64,000 nt of DNA from Methylobacterium sp. 2A. Lineage in GTDB: Bacteria > Pseudomonadota > Alphaproteobacteria > Rhizobiales > Beijerinckiaceae. The stretch is from assembly GCF_009806555.1 (NCBI RefSeq), contig NZ_VUOK01000021.1, forward strand, positions 62,001 through 126,000, given 5' to 3'. A program made the position numbers and the translations under genes. Positions 44,292 through 56,500 of the stretch are shown one piece after another (positions within the stretch are counted from its first letter, which is position 1; each line of letters opens with the position of its first letter). The notes below the pieces were generated by a model. The model saw only the letters and a program-made list of their open reading frames with translations. It made no database searches and had not been told where the DNA came from.

Positions 44292-45032
44292 CTACATCCG
44301 CTCCTTGATGCCGGAGCCGACGAGCCACCAGTTCACCGGGTAGCTGGTCAGAAATCCCGCCACCATCGCGGCCTGCATGGCGAACCAGAACTCGACCGAG
44401 TCCACCGGGGCCTGTCGTCCCGCCAGGAGCGGGTAGAGCCAGAACTGCGTCAGCGCCATGAGGCCGTACATGCCGACCTGCCAGGCGATCAGCGATGCGG
44501 TGTCCGCCTTCACCGCCGCCACGAGGCCCTCGCCGGGCGAGAGCCCGCGCATCGGCACGATGGCGTAGTATTGGAACGCGATCCCGAGGGCGTAGGCGAA
44601 GACGAAGTCCAGCACCCAGACCGCGTACATCTTCTCCTCGAATAGGGAGTGCCATCCGAACCAGACGGCGACGCCCGGCACCAGGAAGGCGAGCCACTCG
44701 GCGGCGACGTCGCCCAGCATGCAGCCGCTGCCGCAGTGGAGCGCGCCCTTGCCGACCATCACCGGGAACGGGGTCTGCGTCATGTTCGGCGGCTTCTCGC
44801 CGCGCTCCTTGGCGTGATGGTGCGCCTCCATCGTGGCTAGCCGTCCATAGCGGTAGTACGCCCAGACGACGACGAGCGTCCCGAACAGCGCGCTCACCGG
44901 CCAAACGACGTTCATGACCGTCATGTGCTGCGGGTGCCGGATCACCTGCACCGACAGCAGCGCCGAGCAGGCGGCCCCCAGGAGCAGGGACAGGATCGCG
45001 AGCGTGTTGAGCCAAGTGGGGAACACGGGCAC
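44292..45032 (-). CDS. DUF4396 membrane protein
   Basis: 246 residues with about six hydrophobic segments. The DUF4396 signature GKGALHCGSGCMLGDVAAEW lies near residues 94-113, preceded by a His-rich loop (EAHHHAKERGEK). The family is typical of copper-resistance islands beside Cu P-type ATPases; its function is unknown, but the Cys/His/Met set suggests Cu handling in the membrane. It starts 2 bases after the P-type ATPase stop, so they are co-transcribed. Confidence 0.88.
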   Translation of the reverse strand: MPVFPTWLNTLAILSLLLGAACSALLSVQVIRHPQHMTVMNVVWPVSALFGTLVVVWAYYRYGRLATMEAHHHAKERGEKPPNMTQTPFPVMVGKGALHCGSGCMLGDVAAEWLAFLVPGVAVWFGWHSLFEEKMYAVWVLDFVFAYALGIAFQYYAIVPMRGLSPGEGLVAAVKADTASLIAWQVGMYGLMALTQFWLYPLLAGRQAPVDSVEFWFAMQAAMVAGFLTSYPVNWWLVGSGIKERM

Positions 45033-45034
45033 TC

Positions 45035-47491
<2,457 letters not shown>

Positions 47492-47559
47492 CACCGCTCC
47501 TTCCGTATGGCCGAGGGCCTGGCCGCCGGACCGCGAACGGTCCGGCGGCGCGCGGCGCC

Positions 47560-48051
47560 TTACCGGTTGCCTTCCTTCTTCGCGTTCTTGTCGAGCCAGG
47601 CGACGAGCTCCTGAATGCTCTTCTCCTGCTCGCCGATGGTCTTCTCGGCGAGGCGCTTGCTCTCGGCGTTGTCGGCGCCCTTCAGCGCCGCTCGGGCCAT
47701 GTCGATGGCGCCCTGGTGGTGGGGGATCATCGCGCAGACCCACGCGACGTCGGGATCGCCCGCCATCATCCCCTGCATCATCGGGCCATTCATCGACATC
47801 ATCGCCCGCTGCAGGCCCTTCTGGGTCTCGGTCATCTGACTGCCCATGCCCTGCATGGCCTGGGACATGTGCGCCTGCATGTCCTTCACCATCGCCTCCT
47901 TGCCCGCCGAGGCCGCCTTGCACGCGTCCGGCAGCCTCACGGCGGATTGCATCGAGCCGTGGTCGTGATCGTGGTCATGGTCGGCCGCGACGGCCGCTCC
48001 GGCGCCGGCGAACGCCATGGTCGCGGCAAGGACAAGATAACGAACGAGCAT
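47560..48051 (-). CDS. Secreted DUF305 protein
   Basis: 163 residues. A signal peptide ([23 protein letters not shown]) is followed by a His-rich [11 protein letters not shown] stretch and a DUF305 domain with Met-rich segments ([25 protein letters not shown]) and the conserved [17 protein letters not shown]305 proteins (including CopM of cyanobacteria) bind copper in the periplasm. It lies 68 bases upstream of the P-type ATPase on the same strand. Confidence 0.9.
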   Translation of the reverse strand: MLVRYLVLAATMAFAGAGAAVAADHDHDHDHGSMQSAVRLPDACKAASAGKEAMVKDMQAHMSQAMQGMGSQMTETQKGLQRAMMSMNGPMMQGMMAGDPDVAWVCAMIPHHQGAIDMARAALKGADNAESKRLAEKTIGEQEKSIQELVAWLDKNAKKEGNR

Positions 48052-48107
48052 GGTTGCCTCCTCTCATCTGGTGGAAGGGGCGGCCGTCGCCGGCCGCCCC
48101 GATTGGC

Positions 48108-48440
48108 TCAGGCGGCCATCTTGCGGCAGCTCTCGGCGCATCGCCGGCACTGCTCGACGCAGTCCCGCATGTCGCCGACCTGCTCGCAGCTCCTGGCGCA
48201 GGCCTCGCACACCTCTGCGCAGGCGCGGCAGGTATGCTTGTGCTCGGGGGTGCCGATCAGCATCAAGTGAGCCGAAGTCCGGCACGTCTCCGCACAGGCT
48301 AACATCAGCCGGAAATGCGCCGGCTCGACGTGCTTGCCGCCGGCCGGAAGGCAGTGGTTCGAGGCCATGCCGATGCAGGTCTGATAGCAGCGCAGACACT
48401 CATCGACGCAGGACTGCATCTCGTTCGAAATCGTATGCAT
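48108..48440 (-). CDS. Cytosolic Csp-type four-helix copper-storage protein
   Basis: 110 residues with many Cys, mostly CxxxC pairs on successive helices (SCVDECLRCYQTC, CAETC, CRACAEVCEACARSC, CVEQCRRCAESC). This is the Csp/DUF326 pattern that loads many Cu(I) inside a four-helix bundle. No signal peptide, so it corresponds to the cytosolic Csp3 type rather than exported Csp1. It is the first gene of the DUF305-P-ATPase-DUF4396 operon. Confidence 0.9.
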   Translation of the reverse strand: MHTISNEMQSCVDECLRCYQTCIGMASNHCLPAGGKHVEPAHFRLMLACAETCRTSAHLMLIGTPEHKHTCRACAEVCEACARSCEQVGDMRDCVEQCRRCAESCRKMAA

Positions 48441-48557
48441 TTTTAATCTCCATCCAGGTAGTTTTTACTGTTCGATAAACTGAGCTTTACGCCAAAAAGC
48501 GATTTTATTGCTCAGCACAGCGCAGTCATAAAGATGGTGAACTGACATCTTGTTCAA

Positions 48558-48581
48558 CGCGAAAGACGAAAATCTTTCGCG
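48558..48581. promoter_or_regulatory. Perfect 9-bp inverted repeat upstream of the Csp gene
   Basis: CGCGAAAGA-cgaaaa-TCTTTCGCG, in A/T-rich DNA about 120 bases before the Csp start. It could be an operator or a terminator of the upstream minus-strand gene; there is no U-tract. Confidence 0.45.
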
Positions 48582-48823
48582 GTGACGTTCACGTTTGGAA
48601 AGACGGTCCCGCGGCCATCGTGGACCGGTCCCGGCGCGCCGGGATCGCCCGATCACGAACGACCCGATGGGACGCCGCCCTTTCGAGCTCACGGTTCGGC
48701 GCGCCCCGCCGGGGCGACCCGAAGCGGCGCCGCCGCTCTTGAGGCGGCGATTGGACAGATCGACAGGGGATCGGTCTCGACGGCGAGGAAGCGGGCGCAG
48801 GTCGTGGCCGTGGGCGCATCTCA

Positions 48824-48852
48824 GGCGTTGCGCGCCTCAGGCGCGCAACGCC
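48824..48852. terminator. 13-bp perfect hairpin directly after the 48853 gene
   Basis: GGCGTTGCGCGCC and its complement around a 3-base TCA loop, starting at the base after the minus-strand stop codon. Very stable, no U-tract. A TGA triplet precedes, separates and follows the two arms on the minus strand. Probably ends or stabilises the mRNA. Confidence 0.5.
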
Positions 48853-49329
48853 TCACGCGACGGTTCGTGGCGGCTTGCGAAGCGCCTCGGGCCCTGCGCC
48901 CTCGTGCCCCGCGACGTCGTCCGGGACCATCACGACGGCCTTGAAGAGGGGGGCCGACAAGGATGTCGGGGCGGCGGGAATACCGAGGGTGCCACAAACG
49001 GCCGTCCCGCAGCGGCAGCGCTTGCAGGCGCCGGGGCAGCAACCCTCGTCGGAATCGGCGGCTTTGAGCGAGGCCGTCGGCCGAACCGGCATCGTCCCGA
49101 AGAAACGCGGCGCACCGGGAAACCTTCCCGTGAGCCCTGGGACGTGCAGCGAGGTTGCGAGGGCCAGCCCAGCAAGCGGTGCCTTCGCATCGACCATTGC
49201 CGCCGCGCGCCGATTGTGACCGCAGTGGACATGGCCATCGTGAGCCTCGACAGCGGACGGCGCGACGTAGGCGATGATCGCCAGGATCATCGCCGCCATC
49301 GAACGCACCACATGCCGCTTGAAGGCCAT
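48853..49329 (-). CDS. Secreted Cys/His-rich protein of the copper island
   Basis: 158 residues from ATG 49329 (an ATG 14 codons upstream is less likely). A signal peptide (MAFKRHVVRSMAAMILAIIA) precedes HDGHVHCGHNRRAAA, a His/Cys motif, and later CCPGACKRCRCGTAVCG, a dense Cys cluster that could bind Cu or Zn in the periplasm. No family recognised. It lies about 90 bases downstream of the HMA chaperone on the same strand. Confidence 0.65.
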   Translation of the reverse strand: MAFKRHVVRSMAAMILAIIAYVAPSAVEAHDGHVHCGHNRRAAAMVDAKAPLAGLALATSLHVPGLTGRFPGAPRFFGTMPVRPTASLKAADSDEGCCPGACKRCRCGTAVCGTLGIPAAPTSLSAPLFKAVVMVPDDVAGHEGAGPEALRKPPRTVA

Positions 49330-49420
49330 CCCGGTCGCCAACCCCGATCTTGAATGCCGCGACGAAGTCACACCCTGGACGAGAATGCCTGCATCCGCAT
49401 TTGGTTGCCGGCGCGTCCCA

Positions 49421-49633
49421 TCACGCGGTCGCGCGTACCTGCTCGGCCGGGTAGCCGGCGGCGGTGACGGCCCGTGCGATGTGGCCTGCCGGCCCGACGG
49501 CGCCGGACACGGTCACGAGCTTGGCCCCGAGGTCCACCGCGACCTGGGCCTCCGGCTCGATGTCGATGATGGCCCGGGTCACGGACTTGACGCAACCTCC
49601 GCAGCCCATCTGGTCGACCTTGAAACGATGCAT
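49421..49633 (-). CDS. HMA-domain copper chaperone (CopZ-like)
   Basis: 70 residues, a single ferredoxin-fold HMA domain. The metal loop is MGCGGCVKSV (CxxC), with the typical ending GYPAEQV. It carries Cu(I) to a P-type ATPase. It lies upstream of the secreted Cys-rich gene on the same strand and close to the P1B ATPase operon. Confidence 0.9.
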   Translation of the reverse strand: MHRFKVDQMGCGGCVKSVTRAIIDIEPEAQVAVDLGAKLVTVSGAVGPAGHIARAVTAAGYPAEQVRATA

Positions 49634-49913
49634 GACGCTCTCCCTATGACGGCGTCACCTCCAGATGGGGCTTCCCATGGTGGGAAGGTCAAGGCTTGAG
49701 GAGCGCCTCGCATCAGGCTGGAGCGCGTTCGCTGCAGGCGACATGGCCGTCCTGACGCTGAAGCCGGTCGACCCTCGACATCCTCGACCGGTGCGGCGAC
49801 GCTTGGCGTGGTTCCATCGCTCAACCCTGAAGCATCATGTCCATCGGCCTGCGCACGTGCGCTTGGATCCTGATCGATGGGCCTTGCGGCGAGGAGGGTC
49901 CTGGTCCGAACGA
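49634..49913. other. Boundary between the copper genes and the ABC-3C cassette
   Basis: 280 bp with no supported gene. GC drops to the right, where the defence cassette begins, suggesting a junction of independently acquired DNA. It also holds the promoter of the chaperone gene. Confidence 0.4.
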
Positions 49914-51632
49914 TCACTCCCGGCCAACCTCCTGGTAGTGCGCCTTGAGAAAGCGATTGCTTTTGGTGAAAGATGCCACGACGCTCTGCTCAAGCTCATG
50001 ATACCATACCTCCTCCCGTGCATGCTCGATGCGGTCGACATTGAGTGTCAGGATGTACTGCTGGTTCTCGTCGAGTCTTGCCCGAGTGAGGATGAACTCC
50101 AGGCTTTTGCGCAGGGTGTCGTCGTCGACGTCGAAGATGTTATCGTGAACCAGCAGCCCGGGGTGGCGGGATTTAGTATAATCGTTCAGCAGCAGCGCGA
50201 TGTCGTAGATAAACACCTTTTCCCTCTCCACGCTATGACTGCCGTCATCGTCGATCCGCAGAACGATATCGACGACGTGTTTCCTGGGGGTGGTTCGCAC
50301 CTCGAAGGAAGCCTTGCGGTTGCCCTGGATGAAGTGATGAATGGTGAGGATCGTCCGCTCGAAGGACCGCAGCCGGTCCCCGGCGGCAGAGATGCTGGCC
50401 TGCAATGCCAGCCTTTCGGCCTCGATCTCGGACTTCTTGGCCTGACGTTCGATCAGCAGTTGGTCGTAACGGCCGAGGAAGCTCTTGAGCTGTCCAAGTT
50501 CATCGCTCTTCGCCTGGAAGGAGGCATAGGTCTGGCGTAGGTTGCGCAGCTGCCCTTTCTGGTCGAGAACCGCCACCAGCTTTGCGTACCGCCTATCGAG
50601 TTCTGCGAGCTGCTTGTTGAGGTTCCGGATCTCGACGTCCACCACCCTCGACTTCTCGTCCAGCAGGTGACGCTGGAACTGCTCGATCTTGGATTTGAAA
50701 GTCATCACCTCCGTGAGTTCGCGGACGATGCTGGTTCCCAGGCCGGCACGAAGCTGGTCGTAGAAGTCGCGGATCTCGCCGCTGTCTATGCCGGGTTCCA
50801 GGGCGATCGGCGCCAGGTTCGCAGCGCGCTGGACCAGCACGTCCTTGCTGCGGCGCAGGTCCGACATCCGGTCTTCGATATCGAGGATCTCGCCCTTCAC
50901 GATGTCGTAGGCCGGGGCGTTCTCCAGGGCATCGATGCCTTGCCGGATCGTCTCGACCTCCTCGTCGAGGGCGTTGAGGTCGGACCGGGCGTCATCCAGG
51001 TCCTTCTGGCGAACGAGCCTCACGCTGTCCTTGATGCGAGCCTCCTCGACGGCGATGGCGTCGAGTTCCTTCTGTATGCCCTTGACGGCACGGTAGATGC
51101 CGAGGTCGATGCCGAGGAGCATGAGGTGCGGCGCGTAGTTGTCCGGTATCCGGGCCTTGGTGTCGAAGCAGCCTACAATCGACTTGAACTCGGATCGCTC
51201 GTCCCGGATCAGCGGCCCCAGGATCTCCCGGAACCCGACCTGCTCATCCTGGTCGGGGAACAGCCTTCCCGTCAGGAAATCGGTCGCATCCTTGAGCTTC
51301 GCGTAGACCGTCTCGCGCCCGTCGACGATGATCCGCGGGTGCTCCGCCTCTTCGAGCGATCTCTTGATGGTGTAACCGATCCCGTGCAGCCGGAAGTCGA
51401 CGCAGATGAGGGTGCGCGGATCGAAGCTCTCCTTCGGGATTTTTGCCACGCGACTTTCCGTTTTGCGTTTGAGCAAGGCGAAGTTCAAGAATTCGATGCA
51501 GAGCGACTTGCCGACGCCGTTGTTCTTGGAGCTGGTCACGTCGCTCTCACCCAGGATCACATTGACCCCTGCCGTGAAGACGATGGGATCGATGGTCGCG
51601 GGCTCGGTGTAGAGACGCTCAATCAACATCAC
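49914..51632 (-). CDS. ABC-3C system ATPase, DUF2326 (SMC/RecN-like)
   Basis: 572 residues. The N-terminal ABC half has a Walker A with an insert (GESDVTSSKNNGVGKSLCIE, ~28-47). A long coiled-coil middle (180-440) follows, and the C-terminus carries a Walker B-like LLVHDNIFDVDDDTL. DUF2326 ATPases are the core of ABC three-component (ABC-3C) conflict systems. It overlaps the middle-component gene by 14 bases. The ATPase probably senses invader DNA or stress and controls the effector; this is from family knowledge. Confidence 0.88.
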   Translation of the reverse strand: MMLIERLYTEPATIDPIVFTAGVNVILGESDVTSSKNNGVGKSLCIEFLNFALLKRKTESRVAKIPKESFDPRTLICVDFRLHGIGYTIKRSLEEAEHPRIIVDGRETVYAKLKDATDFLTGRLFPDQDEQVGFREILGPLIRDERSEFKSIVGCFDTKARIPDNYAPHLMLLGIDLGIYRAVKGIQKELDAIAVEEARIKDSVRLVRQKDLDDARSDLNALDEEVETIRQGIDALENAPAYDIVKGEILDIEDRMSDLRRSKDVLVQRAANLAPIALEPGIDSGEIRDFYDQLRAGLGTSIVRELTEVMTFKSKIEQFQRHLLDEKSRVVDVEIRNLNKQLAELDRRYAKLVAVLDQKGQLRNLRQTYASFQAKSDELGQLKSFLGRYDQLLIERQAKKSEIEAERLALQASISAAGDRLRSFERTILTIHHFIQGNRKASFEVRTTPRKHVVDIVLRIDDDGSHSVEREKVFIYDIALLLNDYTKSRHPGLLVHDNIFDVDDDTLRKSLEFILTRARLDENQQYILTLNVDRIEHAREEVWYHELEQSVVASFTKSNRFLKAHYQEVGRE

Positions 51633-51861
51633 GGACGATCAGGTATGGTTCTTCGAAATCGATCAGGCCAACGGCGTATAGGAAGGTGATGCCATAAAAG
51701 AACGAATTCCACGCGAACCAACTCTCGCGTTTGAAACGCTCCACCACGTCGAAGATACTGACGCGACCCTTGCCCGACTGCCTGATGTACCGCGCGATCT
51801 CGAAACCGACGATTGCCGGAGACTTGTCGAGTGCCTCGTCCTTGAGGAAGATGCTAGGCAT
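51619..51861 (-). CDS. ABC-3C middle component (MC6-like)
   Basis: 80 residues: MPSIFLKDEALDKSPAIVGF, then YIRQSGKGRVSIFDVVERF and a hydrophobic FAWNSFFYGITFLYAVGLID. Small linking subunits of this shape (winged-helix-like) sit between the effector and ATPase genes in ABC-3C systems. It overlaps the SMEK gene by 8 bases and the ATPase gene by 14, so all three are translationally coupled. ATG 51861 is chosen from these overlaps. Confidence 0.75.
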   Translation of the reverse strand: MPSIFLKDEALDKSPAIVGFEIARYIRQSGKGRVSIFDVVERFKRESWFAWNSFFYGITFLYAVGLIDFEEPYLIVRDVD

Positions 51862-52813
51862 CGAGCGCGCGCTTGTTCGGGAACACGTTGCAGGCAATCA
51901 GCTGATCGACAAGGTAATATCGAATGGCGCAATCGTCGAACGCGACGGCGCTGGTGCCCATCATCCGAAGGACCTTTTCGGTCAGCGCGTCGAGGGCGGC
52001 TTTGGGATCGCCTCCATATTCCGTCAGGACGCGGTCGCTCCAATTCATGAGGTAGACCTGGAGCTTGCGCACACGCACGTGCCCGAGGTCGGTATGCCTG
52101 TTCACTTCCGCCAGCGCCCGTCCATATATCTCGTGCAAGTCGACGAACCGCTGTTCGAGGAAGGCGGCGTGATCCGCGAATCGGTCGCGGATCTTCCTGT
52201 CGGGATCGGGGTCCTCCCGGTTGTCGCCGACCGAGATCCCTTCCTCGGCGGCGCTGAGCACCTCTATGAGGCGGATCAGGGTACCAACCTCGTTGGACTG
52301 CCGGGGCTCGGGGATCTTCAACTCGTCGCGCAGGAACTCGCAGCAGCGCTCAAGCCTGTCCAAGCGAAGGTCGCCGACCTTCCTCAGGAGCTCGGGAATG
52401 TCCCAGACGTCGTCCACCAGGGACATGCTGAACACGCCGTCGCCGCCTAGGAACGACTCCCGGTACCTGCGCTTCTCTCCGATGATGAGAACGACCAGGC
52501 GGTCGTATTTGCCGTCCAGGCCGCTCGCCACGAAGCCCTTATGGGTATGCTTGATCTTGTCCAATTCCGACGTCGACGTCACCTGGATGGCGATCCGTTC
52601 GTCCTCGTCGCCCAAATCGATAGCTCGCGCGTTCCTCTCTACTATGTTGATGTTTTTCAGCTTATAGTCAAACGCCAAGTTCAGAAAATCTCGAAAAAAC
52701 GCTTCCGCATGGACGTTGATGTCTTGTAGGTTGAGGCTATTGCGGTGCCCGACCGACATCCTCAATTGCGTCAAATAGTGCAAAGCGACCCCGATGAGGC
52801 TTGCGCGATTCAT
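51854..52813 (-). CDS. SMEK-domain protein, probable ABC-3C effector
   Basis: 319 residues from ATG 52813. The N-terminal SMEK domain is a restriction-endonuclease-like module: DINVHAEAFFRDFLNLAFDY, then NARAIDLGDEDERIAIQVTS with its E/D...Q-x-T pattern. A helical C-terminal half follows. It is the first gene of the three-gene cassette. In related ABC-3C systems the SMEK protein is the nuclease-like effector released on infection. An upstream TTG at 52843 is possible but less likely. Confidence 0.75.
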   Translation of the reverse strand: MNRASLIGVALHYLTQLRMSVGHRNSLNLQDINVHAEAFFRDFLNLAFDYKLKNINIVERNARAIDLGDEDERIAIQVTSTSELDKIKHTHKGFVASGLDGKYDRLVVLIIGEKRRYRESFLGGDGVFSMSLVDDVWDIPELLRKVGDLRLDRLERCCEFLRDELKIPEPRQSNEVGTLIRLIEVLSAAEEGISVGDNREDPDPDRKIRDRFADHAAFLEQRFVDLHEIYGRALAEVNRHTDLGHVRVRKLQVYLMNWSDRVLTEYGGDPKAALDALTEKVLRMMGTSAVAFDDCAIRYYLVDQLIACNVFPNKRALDA

Positions 52814-53043
52814 GGTGGTGACGAAACTCTCTCGGATCCGCAAAGTCCTAGCGTTGCGGCGCCCCCTTCGCCACTCCGATCTTCATTCCGTCGGGGCGAG
52901 GCTGTGAACCGAGTTCCCGCCTGCGCTAGGCCCGCCTTCGAGGGATGTCCGGGCACGAAGCGGGGCGTCGGCACTTGCGCGGCGGCGCGACGACCGTTCA
53001 CCACCGTGGACGGCGACGGCGATCACCCGCACGTCGGCCGCGC

Positions 53044-53523
53044 TCAGGCCGGTTCGCCGCCACGATAACGGGCGAAGGCGGTTCGCCCCTCGGGTCCGAA
53101 CAGGATCACCGCGTAGGTGGCGGGATCCCTGCCCTCGACCTCCATGCCGGGCGAGCCGGCCGGCATGCCCGGAACGGCCAGCCCGGTTCCGTTCGGGCGC
53201 TCGGCCAACAACCGCTTGATGGCGTCGGCCGGGACGTGTCCCTCGACCACGTAGCCGTCGACGAGGGCGGTGTGGCAGGAGGCGAGGTCCCGCGGCACGC
53301 CGAGACGCGCCTTCACCGCGGTCACGGGCCCCTCGGTCACCGTCACCGTGAAGCCGGCCTGGCGCAGGTGGTCCACCCACTTCGCGCAGCAACCGCAACT
53401 CGGGTCCTTCGTCACGGCGACGGTCGGCAGGCCCCTTGCCGAGCCGGATCGACCGACGGCCAGGGCCGCCGCCAGGCCCACGAGCACGGCTCGCCGGGAT
53501 GGCATCATGTCAGACTTCATCAT
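53044..53523 (-). CDS. Secreted DUF411 metal-binding protein
   Basis: 159 residues. The N-terminal signal is Arg-rich (SRRAVLVGLAAALAVG), possibly Tat. The DUF411 domain has KDPSCGCCAKWVDHLRQAGF (CGCC), then CHTALVDGYVVEGHVPAD and AVPGMPAGSPGME. DUF411 proteins accompany Cu export (CusAB). GGGAG lies before ATG 53523; an ATG at 53544 overlaps the cusA stop (ATGA), so the gene is coupled to cusA either way. Confidence 0.9.
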   Translation of the reverse strand: MMKSDMMPSRRAVLVGLAAALAVGRSGSARGLPTVAVTKDPSCGCCAKWVDHLRQAGFTVTVTEGPVTAVKARLGVPRDLASCHTALVDGYVVEGHVPADAIKRLLAERPNGTGLAVPGMPAGSPGMEVEGRDPATYAVILFGPEGRTAFARYRGGEPA

Positions 53524-53540
53524 CCGCTCCCGTTGCTCAC

Positions 53541-56500
53541 TCATTCGGCCGCCAGGGGCATCCGGGCACCTTCCCCGGCCGCCTCGACGGCCTGCGGCAA
53601 CCCGCGCCCTTTCACCCAAGCATAGACGGCCGGGATCACCACGAGGGTCAGCACGGTCGAGGAGACCATGCCGCCGATCATCGGCACGGCGATGCGCTGC
53701 ATGACCTCGGAGCCCGAGCCGGTGCTCCAGAGGATGGGCAGGAGCCCCGCCATGATGGCGACCACCGTCATCATCTTGGGCCGCACCCGCTCGACCGCGC
53801 CGACCATGATGGCCCGCCTCAGATCCTCGCCCGTGAGCGAGCGTCCCTCGCGGGCGCACCCGGCCCGGACCTCGTCCCAGGCATGGTCGAGGTAGACCAG
53901 CATGATCACGCCGGTCTCCGCCGCGACCCCCGCCAGGGCGATGAAGCCGACCGCCACCGCCACCGACATGTTGAAGCCCATCCACCACATCAGCCAGACG
54001 CCACCGACGAGCGCGAACGGCAGGGACAGCATGACGATCAGCGTCTCGGTCAGGCGCCGGAAGTTGAGGTAGAGCAGCAGGAACACGACCAGCAGCGTCA
54101 GCGGCACGACGATCCTGAGACGCGCCGCGGCGCGCTCCAGGTACTCGTACTGCCCGCTCCACTGCAGCGTCGTGCCCGGCGGCAGCGTGACCTCGCCGTC
54201 GACCGCGGCCCGCGCGTCGGCCACGTAGCCGCCGAGGTCGCGCCCCGTGAGGTCGACGAAGATGTAGACCGCGAGCTGCCCGTTCTCGGTGCGGATCGAG
54301 GTCGGCCCCCGGGTGAGCTCGACCTTCGCCACCTCGCGCAGGGGGACCGTACCCCCCGCCGGAAGGGGCACCTGCACCTCGTCGGCGATGGCCCTCGGGT
54401 CCGAGCGGGAGGCGCGCGGGTAGCGCACGTTGACGGTGTAGCGCTCGCGGCCCTCGACCGTGGTCGTCACGGCCTGGCCGCCGAGCGCCGTGGCGACGAC
54501 GTCCTGCACGTCCCCGACCGTCAGTCCGTAGCGCCCGAGCGCGTCGCGGTCCGGCGCGATGTCGAGGAAGTAGCCGCCGACGACCCGCTCGGCGTAGGCG
54601 CTCGACGTGCCCGGCACGTCGCGCACCACCGCCTCGACCTGGCGGGCGACCTTCTCCATGGTGCCGAAATCGGTCCCGAGCACCTTGATGCCGACCGGCG
54701 TCCGGATGCCGGTCGAGAGCATGTCGATGCGGGCTCGGATCGGCTGCGTCCAGGCGTTGGACACGCCCGGGAACTGCAGCGCCCGGTCCATCTCGGCCTT
54801 GAGGCTGGCCAAGGTCACGCCCGGGCGCCATTGCGCCTTCGGCTTGAGGCTGATGATGGTCTCGGCCATCTCCATCGGCGCCGGGTCGGTCGCCGTGTTG
54901 GCACGGCCCGCCTTGCCGTAGACCGAGGCGACCTCCGGGAAGGACTTGATGATCCGGTCCTGGGTCGCCAGCAGCTCGGCGGCCTTGGTGACCGAGATGC
55001 CCGGCAACGTCGTCGGCATGTACATCAGCGTGCCCTCGTCGAGTTCCGGCATGAACTCCGATCCGAGCTGGCGCGCCGGCCAGACCGTCGCCGCCAGGAC
55101 ACCGAGGGCGAGCAGGATCGTGGGGATGCGCGCCCGCAGCACGCCGGCGATGAGCGGCCGGTAAAGCCAGATCAGGAGCCGGTTCACGGGGTTGCGATGC
55201 TCCGGCACGATGCGCCCGCGCACGAACAGCACCATGAGCGCCGGCACCAGGGTCACCGACAGGAGCGCGGCCGCCGCCATGGCAAAGGTCTTGGTGACGG
55301 CGAGCGGCCCGAACAGGCGCCCCTCCTCGCCCTCCAGGGTGAAGATCGGCAGGAAGCTCACGGTGACGATGAGGAGCGAGAGAAACAGCGACGGCCCGAC
55401 CTCGGCGGCGGCCTCGACCAGGACCTCGACCCGTCGCTTGCCCGGCGGCGCCCGCTCCAGGTGCTTGTGGGCGTTCTCGATCATCACGATGGCGGCGTCG
55501 ATCATGGCGCCGACCGCGATGGCGATGCCGCCGAGCGACATGATGTTGGCGCCGATGCCGAGCGCCTTCATCCCCGCGAACGCCATCAGGATGCCGACCG
55601 GCAGCATCAGGATGGCCACCAGCGCGCTACGGACGTGGAGCAGGAACACGACGCAGACGAGCGAGACGATGACGCTCTCCTCGACGAGCGTGTGCCGCAG
55701 CGTCTCGATGGCGGCCTCGATCAGCCGCGAGCGGTCGTAGACCGGCAGGATCTCCGTGCCGGCAGGCAGGCTCCTCGCCACCTCGGCGAGCTTCGCCTTC
55801 GCGTTCTCGATGACGGTCAGGGCGTTCGCGCCGAAGCGCTGCAGGACGATGCCGCCGGCGACCTCGCCCTCGCCGTTCAGCTCGGCGAGGCCGCGCCGCT
55901 CGTCCGGTCCGAGCTCGACCCGGGCGACGTCCCGGACCCGCAGGGGCGTGCCGCCCGAGGTCTTCAGCACGATGGTCTCGATGTCGGCGACGCCCCTCAG
56001 GTAGCCGCGCCCGCGCACCATGAATTCGAACTCGGAGAGCTCGACCGTGCGCCCGCCGACGTCGGCGTTGCTCGCCCGGATGGCGTCCCGGAGCTTGTTC
56101 AGGCTGATGCCCTGCGCGCGCAGGCGGTTCGGGTCGACGACGACGTTATACTGCTTGACGAAGCCGCCGACGCCCGCGACCTCGGCCACGCCCTCGGCGC
56201 GCGAGGCGCCGAAGCGAACGACCCAGTCCTGCAGGGACCGGAGCTCGGCGAGCGTGCGCTCACGCGCCACCACCACGTACTGGTAGACCCAGCCCACGCC
56301 GGTCGCGTCGGGGCCCAGCGTCGGCGTCACCCCCGCGGGAAGCCGGCTCGCCGCCCCGTTGAGGTATTCCAGCACCCGCGAGCGGCCCCAGTACGGGTCG
56401 GTGCCTTCCTCGAAGATCACGTAGACGAAGCTGACCCCGAAGAACGAGAAGCCCCGCACCACCTTCGCCTTCGGGACCGTCAGCATGGCGGTGGTCAGCG

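Larger units (their letters stand above)
48441..48852. other. Regulatory gap before the Csp gene
   Basis: A/T-rich around 48445-48590 (the Csp promoter on the minus strand), GC-rich above. Two strong palindromes lie in it (48558-48581 and 48824-48852, listed separately). No gene recognised. Confidence 0.5.

Noticed and set aside
49665..50540. Plus-strand open frame opposite the ABC-3C ATPase
   Set aside because: Shadow of the real minus-strand gene; no family resemblance.
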